Shown: positions 10,783-22,397 of the stretch, one piece after another
Layout: each line of letters begins with the position of its first letter
Position numbering within the stretch: the first letter of the stretch is position 1
Assembly: GCA_022701365.1 (NCBI GenBank)
Contig: JAKUHH010000094.1
Coordinates: 63,043-127,042, forward strand
Reading direction: 5' to 3'
Origin: Mycocentrospora acerina
Lineage: Eukaryota; Ascomycota; Dothideomycetes; Pleosporales
Length of the DNA: 64,000 nucleotides
Made by a program: the position numbers and the translations under genes
Notes under the pieces: generated by a model
Seen by the model: the letters and a program-made list of their open reading frames with translations, nothing else
What the model was told of the DNA's origin: nothing
Database searches by the model: none

Positions 10783-12237
10783 GGTGGCAGTCAATGGGGT
10801 GTGTGGTGGTGTGGAGGGGTGGTGGTGTGGAGTAAGGGGTTGTGTGTGCAGAAAGCAGATGCGCCGTCCTCGGGACCCCTAAGGCGATATGTCGTGGTCG
10901 CGATGCGTTCTTGTTGTCAAGGGATGACGGCCGCCCGTTTCGCAGTCGCGTCTCAGCAGGGTGCCATGGCAGCTGCAGCCTTGGCAGTGGACCCTGGCTC
11001 CGTCGACTCCACCACAACATGCATACGCTTCTCCAGCACAACGTCCATACTCAACTCCAGCACAATGGCGCAACGAACAGCTGGGAATTATTAAAAACTT
11101 CAACAACATGAGGCCTACAGACTGTTTTCGGGCTCATCTCCAGTACAATGGCGCAACTCATAGTTGGGAATCATTATGAATTATTCTTCTATAAAACCTC
11201 GAGGCCACAACATTCACTTGTCTGACCCCTTTCAAAATCCCTCCAATGCGTCTCTCCTCTCTTCCTCTCACTCTCTGGCTTTCTCCCTGCCCCTCTCTCT
11301 CTGGCTTCCTTCTCGCCAGGCCTCTCTCACTTGTTCCTCAACTAGTCCTCCCGTCTCCCCTCGCTCCCCCGCCTCCACAACAACCTCCTCTTCTTCAAGA
11401 CAGCCATTCCACTGCATACCGCTCACCACTTTGCCTGCGTCTTTCTTGAGTCATCGAATTATTTCAAAGCGCATGTTTCGAGTTAAATCACCGGATTCAT
11501 GCCTTGTCGAGGGGTTCAAGGACTGGCCAAGGGTGACGCTGCTCCGTCTTTGAACATCCTTGCCCCTGCGTTTTTCTTCTTTGCCCAACACATCACTGTT
11601 TGACACATCTCGCGTGACGCGTGAAATCACTACCCTCTAGTCTATAGCACCCAGCAGACCTGGCTCCAGAATAACGTGCAAGGTGCTTTGTTGTAGGAAT
11701 CCAACCTTTCGCTTAGCTGTCTGCATGCAAGGGGCTGGACGTGACGGAACGACAATGATTGCTGCACCCAGCATTCATGGAGTGTTGAATCTATTACAAA
11801 GGTAGATGAAGGTGAACGAGGGGAACAGTACCGAGGCCTCTTTTAAATGTGAGGCTGGTCTAAGATTACTGATGCCCATACAAAGCTCTGGGCGATGCCT
11901 CTCAATGTCAGGGCAAGACACGTAGTCTGCGTAGTCACGGACACGTCACACAGCTTGAACGCGCAAATTTCGATAGTCATCAATAACTCCACAATAGTTG
12001 TGATGAGCTACGAGACGTAGCTGTTTGATGAGTTGGTTCTGCAAACAACATTGAATACATCGTGGTCGTGGTCTAATTATACATCACCATGCGTCATCAA
12101 GGGAGCTCTATTTCTTACCTCGGCTGCATGACGAGCAAACACCGACATGCGGAGTTGAATACTACTTGTGTAGCGCGCCCCTTCCGGTTTCTCCGCAAAC
12201 ACAACAACACATTTCCAACATATCACATTCACACAAC
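10783..12237. other. intergenic between coronin and PEX11-like gene, with an imperfect direct repeat
   Basis: Divergent promoter region of about 1.45 kb. It contains CT-rich tracts around 11250-11400. Two imperfect copies of a ~42-bp segment (11055-11096 and 11138-11180) share CTCCAGYACAATGGCGCAAC followed by GGGAATYATT and are offset by 83 bp. No gene was recognised. Confidence 0.55.
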
Positions 12238-13245
12238 ATGGCCGACGAAGTCACAAAACCTGGTGCGCCCAGCGCAGAAGTAATCGCGGAGAAGGCAGAC
12301 CACGAGGCGCCGATCGCGGATCCAGGATTGGGACCCAGTAACGCGCTCGGCGCGATTCGTAGTGTCGACCAGACAATTCTCCGATTGAACAAGTAGGTGC
12401 TTCTATATCGAAAATTTGTGTTCAACTTCGAGTTCTGACAAGAAAACAGGCTGCTGGCAGCTCCAGGCGGCCTCTCCGCATTCCTCTCCACGTTCAACTA
12501 CACGCTCTACATCCTCGCGTACCTCCAAACCAAGTCGCCCGCAATCGCTCCCTTCGCCCACAAGCTTCTCGCTCTGATCAAGACCACATCGAGCGTGTCT
12601 AAGCCCGCGACAACCACGCTCGTCAATGCCGCAGCCGTGCCTCCTATTGCCGCGCTTGCACTGCTCATCTCCAAAGCGCGCACAACTCTCCGCCTATTCG
12701 GCCTGCTTCCCCTCTACGCCTGGCTGCGTACTCTGCTCACAGGTACCAAGCCTGGCGCAGACCCGGTCCTACACCGCATTGCGGTCCTACAGGCAGGCAG
12801 CTACTTTGTGTACCAGGCACTAGAGAATGTGTCGCTCCTTGCAGACAGTGGCATCGTGGCCCCATCCGTCATTGCAAGAATTAACCGCGGCGACTCCAAG
12901 ACTGCACGCGTATACCTATGGGCATACCGCGCATGGCTAGGCGGCGTATCGTGCGACTTCTTGCGCTTGGCGCGTGAGTGGCAGCTCGAGGCACGGAGAA
13001 GGTCGGTTCGTGCTAGGATGCAGAGTGAAGGCAAGGCGGTGGCAGAATATCAGGATGGTGAGGATGAGAAATTCGATACGAGGTGGTGGACGGATGCCAT
13101 GATTGCCAGCGCGTGGTTCCCCATGGCACTGCACTTTAGCAGTAGTACAGGAGGAATACCAGGATGGAATCTGGGATGGATGGGCTTGTGTGGGTTGGTG
13201 GCCGGGAGCACGAGAGTGAAGGCGCTGTGGGCGAGCACGGCGTGA
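12238..13245 (+). CDS. PEX11-family peroxisomal membrane protein
   Basis: Two exons (12238-12392, 12450-13245) give 316 aa; the 57-nt intron splits a lysine codon. After an acidic 35-residue leader come the PEX11 features: an N-terminal amphipathic region (ILRLNKLLAAPGG), a segment with LSTFNYTLYILAYL, and a conserved core around RVYLWAYRAWLGGVSCDFLRL followed by basic helices (REWQLEARRR). A hydrophobic C-terminal segment (WNLGWMGLCGLVAGS) ends the protein. PEX11 proteins tubulate the peroxisome membrane before division. The resemblance is to the fungal PEX11C/PEX11B-like branch rather than classical Pex11, so I give no symbol. Confidence 0.75.
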
Positions 13246-13690
13246 GGAATTTGCGGATGATATCTTTGCGAAAAATTGTACTCTTCCGATGGAACTGGTC
13301 GCGGGTTTTGGATACAGCACAGCGGGAGTTGATCCTATTGCAGCCGTACATATATTGTTCATCTTTGTACTTTATCAAAACATTTCGCCATATCCATGGC
13401 CAAAGAGAAGACTTACAAAATTCCAACTTCATTTGACATCTGATTTAAAGTTGGTACAGCTTTAGCGCACAATTGAGCTGCCCTAGTATAATCTTGAAGA
13501 AGCGTACCTGCTGCGCCCGCGGAACACCGGCGAGGCTAGGCATGCAAGGCAGGTACAGCCGACCATCTTGAAAGTGGGGAAAGTACGATAACCCCAACAG
13601 CCTCGCTCTAGTCTGTTGATAATCATACCTGACCTCTCCTTCCCTTTCTGCAATTGCCAGTTCCTCCATACCTCTGGCCAAATTGCAAAC
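13246..13690. other. intergenic, no gene seen
   Basis: 3' flank of the PEX11-like gene and promoter of the amidase. Nothing else recognised. Confidence 0.6.
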
Positions 13691-15988
13691 ATGGACGACA
13701 ACACCAGCGTCAAGGACACTATCCATCCATTAACAAAACACGTTAGTACATTCTCTTATCAGTCAACAGATATATATCAATTCGAAAGATATGAAGGCTA
13801 CAAAAGCAGCTCTCAGGAGGCTCAATGGGCAATTAAGCAAGAAATCATCAGAGGTCTTCGAGATGATTGTTCAAATTTGCAAAAACACATGCTCACAATC
13901 CAATAGTACACTCCGAATCGCGCAGATGACTTTAATATCTTGGAAGCAAGCATCGAAGATCATTTGAAAGCCCTCGACACTGGAAAAGTTACCTGCGTAG
14001 ACCTTGTCGTCGCCTATCTCAACCGAATCGCAACCTATGATATATGTAATGGTCTCAATTCGTTCACAGTATTCAATGAAAAGGTATTTGAAGAAGCGTA
14101 TGCTTCTGATGAGCGTCGCGCTCGAGGTCAGGAGCATCTCTCATTGGAAGGCATTCCGTACACGCTCAAAGACAGCTACAAATACGAGGGTATGAGTGTA
14201 ACCAACGGATCGCCTGCTCTTCAAGGCCTCATGTCAAACGAAGACTCAGCTATTGGCGCAAAACTCCGAGCTGCTGGAGCAGTCCTGATTGGAAAAACTA
14301 ACATGCCCCCCATGGCTGCTGGTGGAATGCAACGAGGGCTCTATGGACGAGCAGAATCTCCATATAACTCAAAGTGTCTCACTGGAGCTTTCTCATCTGG
14401 ATCTTCAAATGGTGCGGCAACATCTGTGACATCCAGCATGGCTGTTTTTGGTATGGGTAGTGAGACTGTGAGTAGCGGTCGCAGTCCCGCGTCGAACAAT
14501 GCTCTGGTTTGCTACACGCCTTCCAGAGGAGTCTTGAGCTGCCGAGGCCTTTGGCCGCTTTATGTCACATGCGATGTTCCTGTTTCGTATACGCGATCGA
14601 TGGGCGATCTCTTGAAGGTATTGTCTGTTATTGCGACGCCAGATCCCATCTCAGAAGGAGATTTCTGGCGCGAACAGAAGCACGTACCAATACCGGCTCA
14701 AACAAAGATTGACTACTCCTCGCTGTTGAATCCTTATGCTCTCAAGGACCGAATAATTGGAATACCAACAATGTATACTACAGGATTCGACTCCAACCCT
14801 CATGCCAAAATCCCCCACATTTCAGAAGATGTTGTTGAACTTATGGAGTCGGCAATCAAAGAACTGGTCGGATCCAGCGCCATGTATGTGGATTTCCCTT
14901 TGGTGACAGAGTATGAAAACGACTCGATATCGAAAGAAGCAAACAATGTTGGGTTGGCACCAGCAGGTTGGAATGCGGTAGAGCGCGGTGATCTCATCGC
15001 AAAGGCGTGGGACGACTTTCTCAGGCAGAACAATAATGACAAGACCGGACGACGGGATTCTCACCACGTCAACAACACGATCAAGAAACTGAGTGATATT
15101 GAGAATCCATCGATGCTTTTTCCTAAGCCTATTGATTACATGCCAGACAGGTTCCTGGAAGTCAGAAACTGGATTGACTATGCTGGACTTCCCTCTCGTC
15201 TCAACCAATTAAAGGACACCTCCATTTACAAAATCCCCGGCCTACGGCAAGCCCTCAGAGCCCTTGAAGCACAGCGAAAATGTCACCTAGAGGACTGGAT
15301 GAATGATTACCATCTAGATGTCGTCGCCTTTCCTTCACAGGGAGATGTTGGTCTCGCTGATCTGGAAACTTCTTTTGAGAGTGCCACACATAGTCTATTG
15401 AATGGGGTCAAATACTCAAATGGCAATCGGGCGATACGACACTTGGGTGTTCCTACTGTGAGCGTGCCTATGGGTGTTATGAAGAGCACAGGCATGCCTG
15501 TCAACATGACATTTGCTGGCAAAGCATACGACGACGCGAAACTTTTGAGCTATGCTTATGCATTTGAGAGATTTTTGAACAAACGTACTTCACCACCTTT
15601 GACACCATCGCTGGAAACAGACTACATTGAACCGCGACCGCGCGTCACATTCCGTTCCAATCAGCATGCAAGGCTTGATCTTCAAGCCAAACTTGTCACA
15701 CGAAATGGGGAAGACGGTACAATTCACATCACTGTTGCTGGAACTACGAGCCGTACTGTGCCAAATTCGGGTATCAAAATCTTTTTCGATGGGCAGGATG
15801 TACATCAACACAGCATCGAAGACGGAGCATGGACATTTCAGTCATCTCATTCACCCGTGCGTAAATCTTGCTTGGGATGGGATCTAAAGCCTCTTTCTCC
15901 GCGGCCGGTGATGGTAGTAGTAGTGGCACACGGAGAGGGTGTGTTGCCTGAAGGAAAGTTGCTGTGGGCTTCTGGTGCGGAGACTTAG
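13691..15988 (+). CDS. amidase-signature family enzyme
   Basis: Proposed model: exon 1 13691-13741 (17 codons), intron 13742-13906, exon 2 13907-15988, 710 aa. The catalytic core is clear. The catalytic Lys is in TLKDSYK (about residue 105), paired Ser are in SSGSSNGAA (about 183-184), and the nucleophile Ser is in SETVSSGRSPAS (about 207), which replaces the commoner GTDTGGSIRIPA. These enzymes hydrolyse amide bonds; the substrate is unknown. The C-terminal ~130 residues after the amidase fold form an extra beta-rich tail seen in some fungal amidases. The 5' end is uncertain. The frame upstream of 13907 is open back to 13616 except for one TAG at 13904-13906, and my intron (GTTAGT donor, AATAG acceptor, 165 nt) removes it. 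A nonsense mutation or a later start are alternatives. Confidence 0.75.
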
Positions 15989-17248
15989 TGTTATAGAGTT
16001 TCACCGTGACTCTATTGATGTTTCGGCAAGTCCAGAATGATTCTCTGGATGTATGGATCGATAGTTTGGTGAAGAATATCATCACTATATCAGATGACGT
16101 GTTGTGCAAGCAGATGATGTAACGTGTTAACACAGGTCAAGTGATGGCATTTTTTTTGCCTAACGTTATCTTTACATAAAAGGTTAGACTTATCACCTCT
16201 CTAGTGTTTCTTTGTGGCAGTTCAAGGCTCTCCACACTCAATACTCCCAAATTTCTTGCAACTGAGCTTATTTTTTTGCATCTGAATAGTTTTTTTCAAA
16301 AGCGCTCGTGCTGATTCCCATGACCATATCGATTGAGTGTACCACACTTCGTCTCTGAAAACCACCATCACTACTACTACTGCTGAGAACTCGAACGCAG
16401 CGTGCAATTTTTTTTTGAAACCGTGAACATGGATTTCCATGCTGTTTGAACTCATTTGAACTCTTGCGTTTTGTGCTTGCTTATGGAGTTGTTTTCTTTA
16501 TTTGCTTGCTTGATTGATATTATTGATTGCTATCTGGATTTGATGTACCCTTTTTTTATATATATTATTTTGATAGGTTTTGCTGAGGTCCTGTGTCACT
16601 GCTTTCAATTCCCATCTGGAGAAACTTTTTAAATCTTTTTCCAGTAAATCTAAAGCAACCAGAAGCAATGACACAATGGCGACTGTGACACTATATAAAT
16701 AATACAATAAACGATTCAAACGCCTATAGCCGGCGAGAGAGGTAGACAACACCCAGAGAAGGGAACGCTGAATAAAGCGCCTTTGCACATGACATTCAGG
16801 ATATGCTTCTAGAGTGGGTATTGAACATTTAATGTAAAGTTCTGTAGCTTCGCTCGTCTTCATGCCAATTAGTAGGCTCCTCTTAGACGGTGAATTACTT
16901 CAATTAATCAATCAATCAACTGTAGCACTGTGTCTTCTCTACGATACATTGAGACACTGTTTACCTTTTGTGTGGTGGTGTGGTCTAGATCTATCATGAG
17001 ACGAGATACTTTCACCTATGGATACGATGAAAGCGCCGCGTTTGACTCGTACTATTGAAAGGTCGTGGCGTAGTATTGGAAAAAAAAGCTTGCAAACTTT
17101 CACTCTTAAGTTGTAGCACTTGTATGCTTGGCGCAGGCTTTCAAGTATGTTCACAGTACCTGACGAGTTGTGGTTTTCTTGATTTGCACATAACTCAAAC
17201 GACGGCGGTTGATATCTTTGAATTCAATCTCTCCAGCAAGGTCAAGCG
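15989..17248. other. intergenic, AT-rich, no gene seen
   Basis: Several homopolymer T tracts (for example 16150, 16275, 16409, 16553). A minus-strand frame at 16498-16863 has a hydrophobic stretch but no recognisable domain. Part of a dispersed degenerate repeat lies at 16845-16913. Confidence 0.55.
16845..16913. repeat. degenerate dispersed repeat, copy A
   Basis: Aligns without gaps to 36804-36872 over 69 bp with about 52 identities. Roughly 12 of 17 differences are transitions. See the second copy. Confidence 0.4.
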
Positions 17249-19761
17249 ATGATGAGTGACGAAGGAGATACTAGCCTGAGTGAGGTTGGCTCTAGGTAAG
17301 CATATCGGATGTGTATGATTTGGCGCTGCTCACTTTTTACACAGTGCAGGCCCTGATGCGTTCAGTTTGGAGAGATCGGCTGATGCCTCTTCTTCGGCGT
17401 TGAATATGCCCATTAGCGACGATAACAGTTTCATGGATTCTGTCAGACTTGCATTAAGCAAGCGTGATCTCTCCACCGACGAAGACAAGTGCAGCAACAG
17501 CCAGAGAAACAAGCAAGCCAGTAGTATCATAGAAGAAGAAGCTATCAGTGCTACACCATCTGACATGACACGTCTGCCTTTCCCATGCTCATTTTGCAGC
17601 AAGTCTTACGACAATATCCAAAGCCTCAAGGTACATGGTTCTTCCCCACTGAGTATCTGCTTTATTCTGCTTTCGACTAACTATGAACAAGCGTCACTTG
17701 AAAAGACCACAATCTTTGTGCTCTAAGAACCACATTGCTCAAGAAGGGGTTGACAACAGATCCAACTCGTTGGCCGAATATACTGCACCTGTTACGCGGC
17801 AGAAACGAGGGAAGCGCAGAGCCACAAAGTCGCCTGAGACTAGTCCTAAGTCAATATATGTGTCCAAGCGATCGTGCGGGGCTACCAAACAGCAGGAAGA
17901 AATAGTATACCGTTCTGGAGATGCGAGAGAGACTCATTCTCAATACGAAGCAGGTACGTTTTTCACGCAACACTACGCAAGGTTTAGATTCACAGCTATG
18001 GCTCACATTCTGATATCTAAGATTTAGCCGCTACGGGCCTTGAAATTGCGTGTATGGAAAGTCCAGAACCTTTTATTGATGTTGAAATGTGGATATGGCT
18101 GACAGATTGAAGCTGACATCCCGCTTTGTGCGAGCGTAGGCCAGACTAATCCAGACGGATCTCTACCTATGCACTCTAACTCTCAGACGGTCAATTATCA
18201 ATATTTGCAACAGAATCAGCGAGATCATCGCAATAATTTGGGTACGACTCATTGTTACCCGGGGCAGTCTCAGCAACCCGCCAACATTGACTACGGTCAT
18301 GCCTCAACACACCAGCTTCCTGGAATGTACGACATCACAACATATGATACAGAGAGTAGTTTACCTAGTTTCTCAAACGAGTCTGAATTTGGTGCAGATT
18401 TTCAAGCGTTACAGCTGCGAAAGTATCAGCAGCGATGGGAAACGGAGAAGGCGGCTCAAAATAGGTTGCTTGATGACACTCGTCCTCAGATGCCGCTTCC
18501 TATTATTAGGAAGTTTTCTTCAGAGCGTTTTCAAGGACAGAATACTCAATCATTACACATAGGTAGTGCCAGCGGCTTTGGTAAAGTTGGTTCTGATCAG
18601 GGTGGCAACAATGTCTCAAATGATTTCACTGATGTAATTGTATGCCACAATAGATTTCCAACGCTTGACTAACAGATTCAGACTACCGCACAATTCTCGA
18701 ACAATCCTGGTCCTATGGCAGACAATTCGATTTTGGAACTACGAGTTCATGCCAAGCAGTACGATGTGAGGGGTCAACCAATCTTTGTCACTCTTGAGAT
18801 CCGCAATTCGCAAAAGTTTGGACCTCTTCTGGAAGACTATTGCAAGCAGCGAAACAAACGGTATGGATCAGACTGGAAATTCATGCACTTCTACCATGCG
18901 CCGACACTAGAAGATCCAAATCGCCAAAAACACATGGTTCTAACATATGACATGGCCCCTATCGACGTTCATGATATAGAGTACCCTGACATGGCGCTGA
19001 AAGACTTCGACATCATCTACGTTTTTGAGGTTAGGCCACGTGCAACCATGGAGATAAAAAACTGTACACAACAAGAGCAATATGCTTGCTTGGGGCCTCA
19101 ACACGAAGAAGCTGGCATTACTATTGAACAGGCTTCTACCCGTTGCGCCTCTGGAAGCAAGAGAGAGTTCTACGATCACCTCAGCCGCCGGAACTTTGAG
19201 CTACATGGCCACATTCACGAGCTTCAATCTATCATCACGCGCCAAGCAAGTTTTCTCGCAAAGCAGGTCAAAGACATCGGAGAACTGCAGGGACGTAACT
19301 TTCGACTTGGCGTGGAGAATCGGTATTTGCGTCAGAATAGACAAGCTGCTCCTCTTGCACGCATGCCCACTATCATGCCTTATCATGCACCTGACGACCG
19401 ATCTTCAGGACTGGTACCTTTAGACTCGCGAGTGACTGGTGCCCAGAACTATTCTACTCCATTTGTTGATCGATGTGAGTCTGTTCGAGAGCCTGTTCTA
19501 CCAAATCTCCAGCAGCGACACGGTGAGCTCCTGTTTCCTGGTCAGTCCGAAGTCGCGTACGATGCACCGGCCAGCATTCCTCAACAGCGATATCCAAGTC
19601 ATTCTCACTATGATGGAATTGCTCATATGAAACTCTCCAGGAGCCCTGATTGTGGAGAAACATACGAAGATAATCCAGTAGGATCGGTCCGCGACCTTGG
19701 TGTTATCAGCGATAGTGCACAGAAACTCGTAGCAAAGGGTGCTGAGAAAGAAAATGCGTAG
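17249..19761 (+). CDS. uncharacterised protein with zinc finger and SUMO-like fold
   Basis: Six-exon model (17249-17295, 17345-17630, 17692-17953, 18028-18060, 18113-18633, 18676-19761) gives 744 aa. Exon 4 and its two introns are the weakest part; one long intron 17954-18112 is also in frame. A single C2H2/C2HC-type finger (PCSFCSKSYDNIQSLKRHL) sits near residues 95-115 across an intron. A basic stretch (KRGKRRATK) and a Gln/Asn/Ser-rich low-complexity middle follow. From about 398 to 500 comes a beta-grasp segment resembling SUMO/Rad60-SLD domains (VTLEIRNSQKFGPLLEDYC, then a long loop and IIYVFEV). A predicted coiled coil (about 530-595) and a disordered tail complete it. No diglycine processing site is seen, so it would be a SUMO-like fold inside a larger protein. 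Nuclear function is likely; the exact role is unknown. Confidence 0.6.
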
Positions 19762-20379
19762 AACACAGGTCCAGCTCCAATCGTGCAGTTATTCATGCTG
19801 CAAGGATATAAATAGGTCAAAGGAGTATCTCTATATTCTAGTAGTAACGCCTCAGGACAATGTGAGTAGCTTGTGAGCTTACTTTTGCGTGAGGGAAGCC
19901 AGTCAGAAGTATTCCAGCTTCTTCGCCATGTGGTTCTGCTCAGAATGTTTGTCTTGACAAGTATCACTTCAATCGGTAATTCTGAATTTTTTTCCTTTCA
20001 TAGATGGAGATAAAGCGTCAGCGTTAAATAACCTCATTTGTACTATGTACACTGGATTGAAATGAGGTCGTGCAATGCAATGTTCGAATGAACTGCCAGA
20101 ACCACGAATGTACATATGATCAAGACGACCTCAACTTTGGACTTTTTCTGTGCTGTATTTTTACACATGTCGCAAGTCAGCCAAATACAGTATCTCAAAT
20201 ACTTTGCCTATTTGTCAGAGACGCTGCCACCACACTCTAGAATGAAAACGCCTTCATGACGTCGTGCGGACCCAACTCCGATCTCATACTTTGATAAAAG
20301 AATACCCCAACTTCACCAACACTGCAATCACATCCGCAATCATACCCACAATTCTTTCAATCAGCACCGCTTGCCCAAT
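19762..20379. other. intergenic, no gene seen
   Basis: 3' flank of the zinc-finger gene and promoter of the glutathione transferase. Nothing else recognised. Confidence 0.6.
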
Positions 20380-21051
20380 ATGGAACCTCTGATCCTCATC
20401 TCTGCAACGCCATCCCCCTTCGCACGCATGAACCGCATCGCGCTAGCCCTGAAATCCATCCCCTTCATACTCAAAAATGAAATACCATGGGAGTCCAACA
20501 CCGAGACACCAAAATACAATCCTCTTGAGAAACTTCCCATTCTCATCTTCCCGGACTCTGATGGAAGACCCCCCGTGTACGACAGCGCACACATCCAGGA
20601 ATACATTGTGCGCAAGTACGAAGACAGGAGCCCAAAGCTTATCACTGGGGACATGGATCTTGACCTCTCTATTCGGCAAATCGTTGTACTGAGCGAGGGC
20701 TGTCTGGATGCTATTGTGTTGAATCGGTGGGAGGGTCGTCGCGATGCATCTAGGCAGAGTCAGCTCTGGATTGACCGCCAAAATCGCAAAATTGATGGTG
20801 CAATGCGTGCATTTAGTGAGATGGTGCAGGAGAGGAAAAATGATGACAGGGAGTTCTTGGTTGGTGAAGAATTAACAATTGCTGACATTGCGGTGGTGTG
20901 CACGATTGGCTTTATTGACTTCGCCGAGCTTCGCCCACAGTGGAAAGAGAAGTACCCGGCCCTGAAGGCGTGGTTTGAGAAACTTGATTCCAGACAAGAG
21001 TTTGTTGAGACCAGACCTGTCATGTTTGACTTGAAAGAGATAGTTGTTTAA
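20380..21051 (+). CDS. glutathione S-transferase-like protein
   Basis: Single exon of 223 aa starting at the ATG at 20380; an upstream TTG in frame is not used. The N-terminal third is thioredoxin-like, with SPFARMNRIALALK in place of the usual active-site Ser/Tyr segment, KLPILIFPD as the cis-proline strand, and VYDSAHIQEYIVRKY matching the glutathione gamma-glutamyl-binding 'ES/DS' motif. The C-terminal helical domain has the N-capping box region FLVGEELTIADIAVVC. Length and order fit a cytosolic GST that conjugates or reduces electrophiles. A Zn2Cys6 regulator lies 1.3 kb downstream, but no cluster is evident. Confidence 0.85.
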   Translation: MEPLILISATPSPFARMNRIALALKSIPFILKNEIPWESNTETPKYNPLEKLPILIFPDSDGRPPVYDSAHIQEYIVRKYEDRSPKLITGDMDLDLSIRQIVVLSEGCLDAIVLNRWEGRRDASRQSQLWIDRQNRKIDGAMRAFSEMVQERKNDDREFLVGEELTIADIAVVCTIGFIDFAELRPQWKEKYPALKAWFEKLDSRQEFVETRPVMFDLKEIVV

Positions 21052-21162
21052 GTGAGGAAAACGATCCTTGAATAAGATAGGGCTTGGAGGTCTGATGTTC
21101 AGACTTGGCGCTCTGGTTTGATCAAATAACCTTCTCAAAAACATCGAAGGCTCCCGATCCAG

Positions 21163-21216
21163 CAGATGGTTAGAATGGTTTCCATTCTGCAGATGGTTAG
21201 AATGGTTTCCATTCTG
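21163..21216. repeat. two tandem copies of a 27-bp hairpin unit
   Basis: A 27-bp unit is repeated exactly at 21163-21189 and 21190-21216. Each copy holds the inverted repeat AGAATGG-TTT-CCATTCT. It lies immediately downstream (in the transcriptional sense) of the minus-strand 5S rRNA gene. Confidence 0.7.
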
Positions 21217-21230
21217 CAGGCAAAACAAAA

Positions 21231-21349
21231 ACATACAACAGCGGGGATTCGCCAGTGGTCACCCACCTGACTACTAGTCCGCCGGTACGTTGCTTAAATA
21301 GGGCTGAGCGAACGGGAAGCCTTGTTTTCAACGTCCTATGGTCGTATGT
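21231..21349 (-). rRNA. 5S ribosomal RNA gene, copy 1
   Basis: The 119-nt reverse complement starts ACATACGACCATAGG and ends GCTGTTGTATGT, the conserved fungal 5S termini. The ends pair over nine positions to form helix I. The internal promoter region GGTGGGTGACCAC is present. A T-run (TTTT, then GTTTTG) follows the 3' end as an RNA polymerase III terminator. It differs from the second copy at 37523-37641 by one visible base, TATTTAAGC here against TACTTAAGC there. The copy at 37.5 kb has the commoner fungal form. Dispersed single 5S genes are normal in filamentous ascomycetes. Confidence 0.93.
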
Positions 21350-22397
21350 GGAAGACAGAGCGGATAGGAAATACTATTAACCCGTAAATGAGATGAGTTG
21401 AAAATGCGTGGAATATCGTTTGTCGGCATCACGCTTGTCGCCTGTTTCGCCAGTAAGCCGATTGTGCGTACAGAGAAACCTCGGCTTAAAGTGAGATGTG
21501 GTAATTCGCTGAGTAGCTAAATGCCATTATGGTGCTCAGGAATGTATAATTGATTCTGTGCACCGACTTATACGGCCGATTTTATGCCCTTTCATCTTTA
21601 AGCATTCCAATTCATCCAAGCAATGCCCCTTATACCCAACATTGTTGCTCTAACATCGCCAAATATGCTTTTCGTTTGGAACTTAGTCACTTACTTACCT
21701 TTGTACACGAAATAGGATCCCCCTGCTCCAATTTTTTTTATTCCGATAGCCAAATTTTTGGCTTGATTGAAGATAATGTCACTAGTTTCGATACTGACAC
21801 GACTCTTTTTAATGCTAAAGTCTCACACTATCAGTATTTGTCGGTTCCGATCCAAATTTAAATACCTTACTCACTACCAGGCTCAAGATTGCCGAGAGTT
21901 CCACTTCCATTTCTCTCAAAAGTCAGAAGGGTGAATGGTTCTAAAAATTTATCTTCAAAAGAAGAGTTAAACCAGGCTTAGCATCAGACAGAGAGGAGGT
22001 TTGAGAAACAGGCAGCAGGTGAACCGCAACTGTCCGGGCATGTCACGATGTAATGTGAGATTAATTGATAGTGCTATTGATTGGCCAAATTCATCTAGTT
22101 AATGGAAAAGGGATAGCAGGGTTACCAATCAGCTGATGCTCCATTAGGAGTTTAGCGTGTTCTACCCTTTTCGACCTAACGATTCAGTAGTACAGTATGA
22201 TGGCTAGTCATCGGCAACCGTACGGAACCCGCGCGTCCCAGGCATACATAGTCCAATCATAGCTCACCACTAAACCGAGGGTTTCTCCGGGGTGCCCTAT
22301 TCCAGTCCCATCGGTGTCCGCGGGAAAACATAATTTGCGTTTGCCCATCCTCATCTCCAATAACCATTCCAGCTATTTTGTTCGAAGAGATTTCGAT
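21350..22397. other. intergenic, no gene seen
   Basis: Upstream flank of the 5S gene and promoter of the Zn2Cys6 gene. No domain or repeat recognised. Confidence 0.55.

Noticed and set aside
18028..18112. Splice choice with donor at 18050 (GTGTAT) in the zinc-finger/SUMO-like gene
   Set aside because: Both available acceptors bring an in-frame stop; a donor at 18061, or a single intron 17954-18112, keeps the frame.
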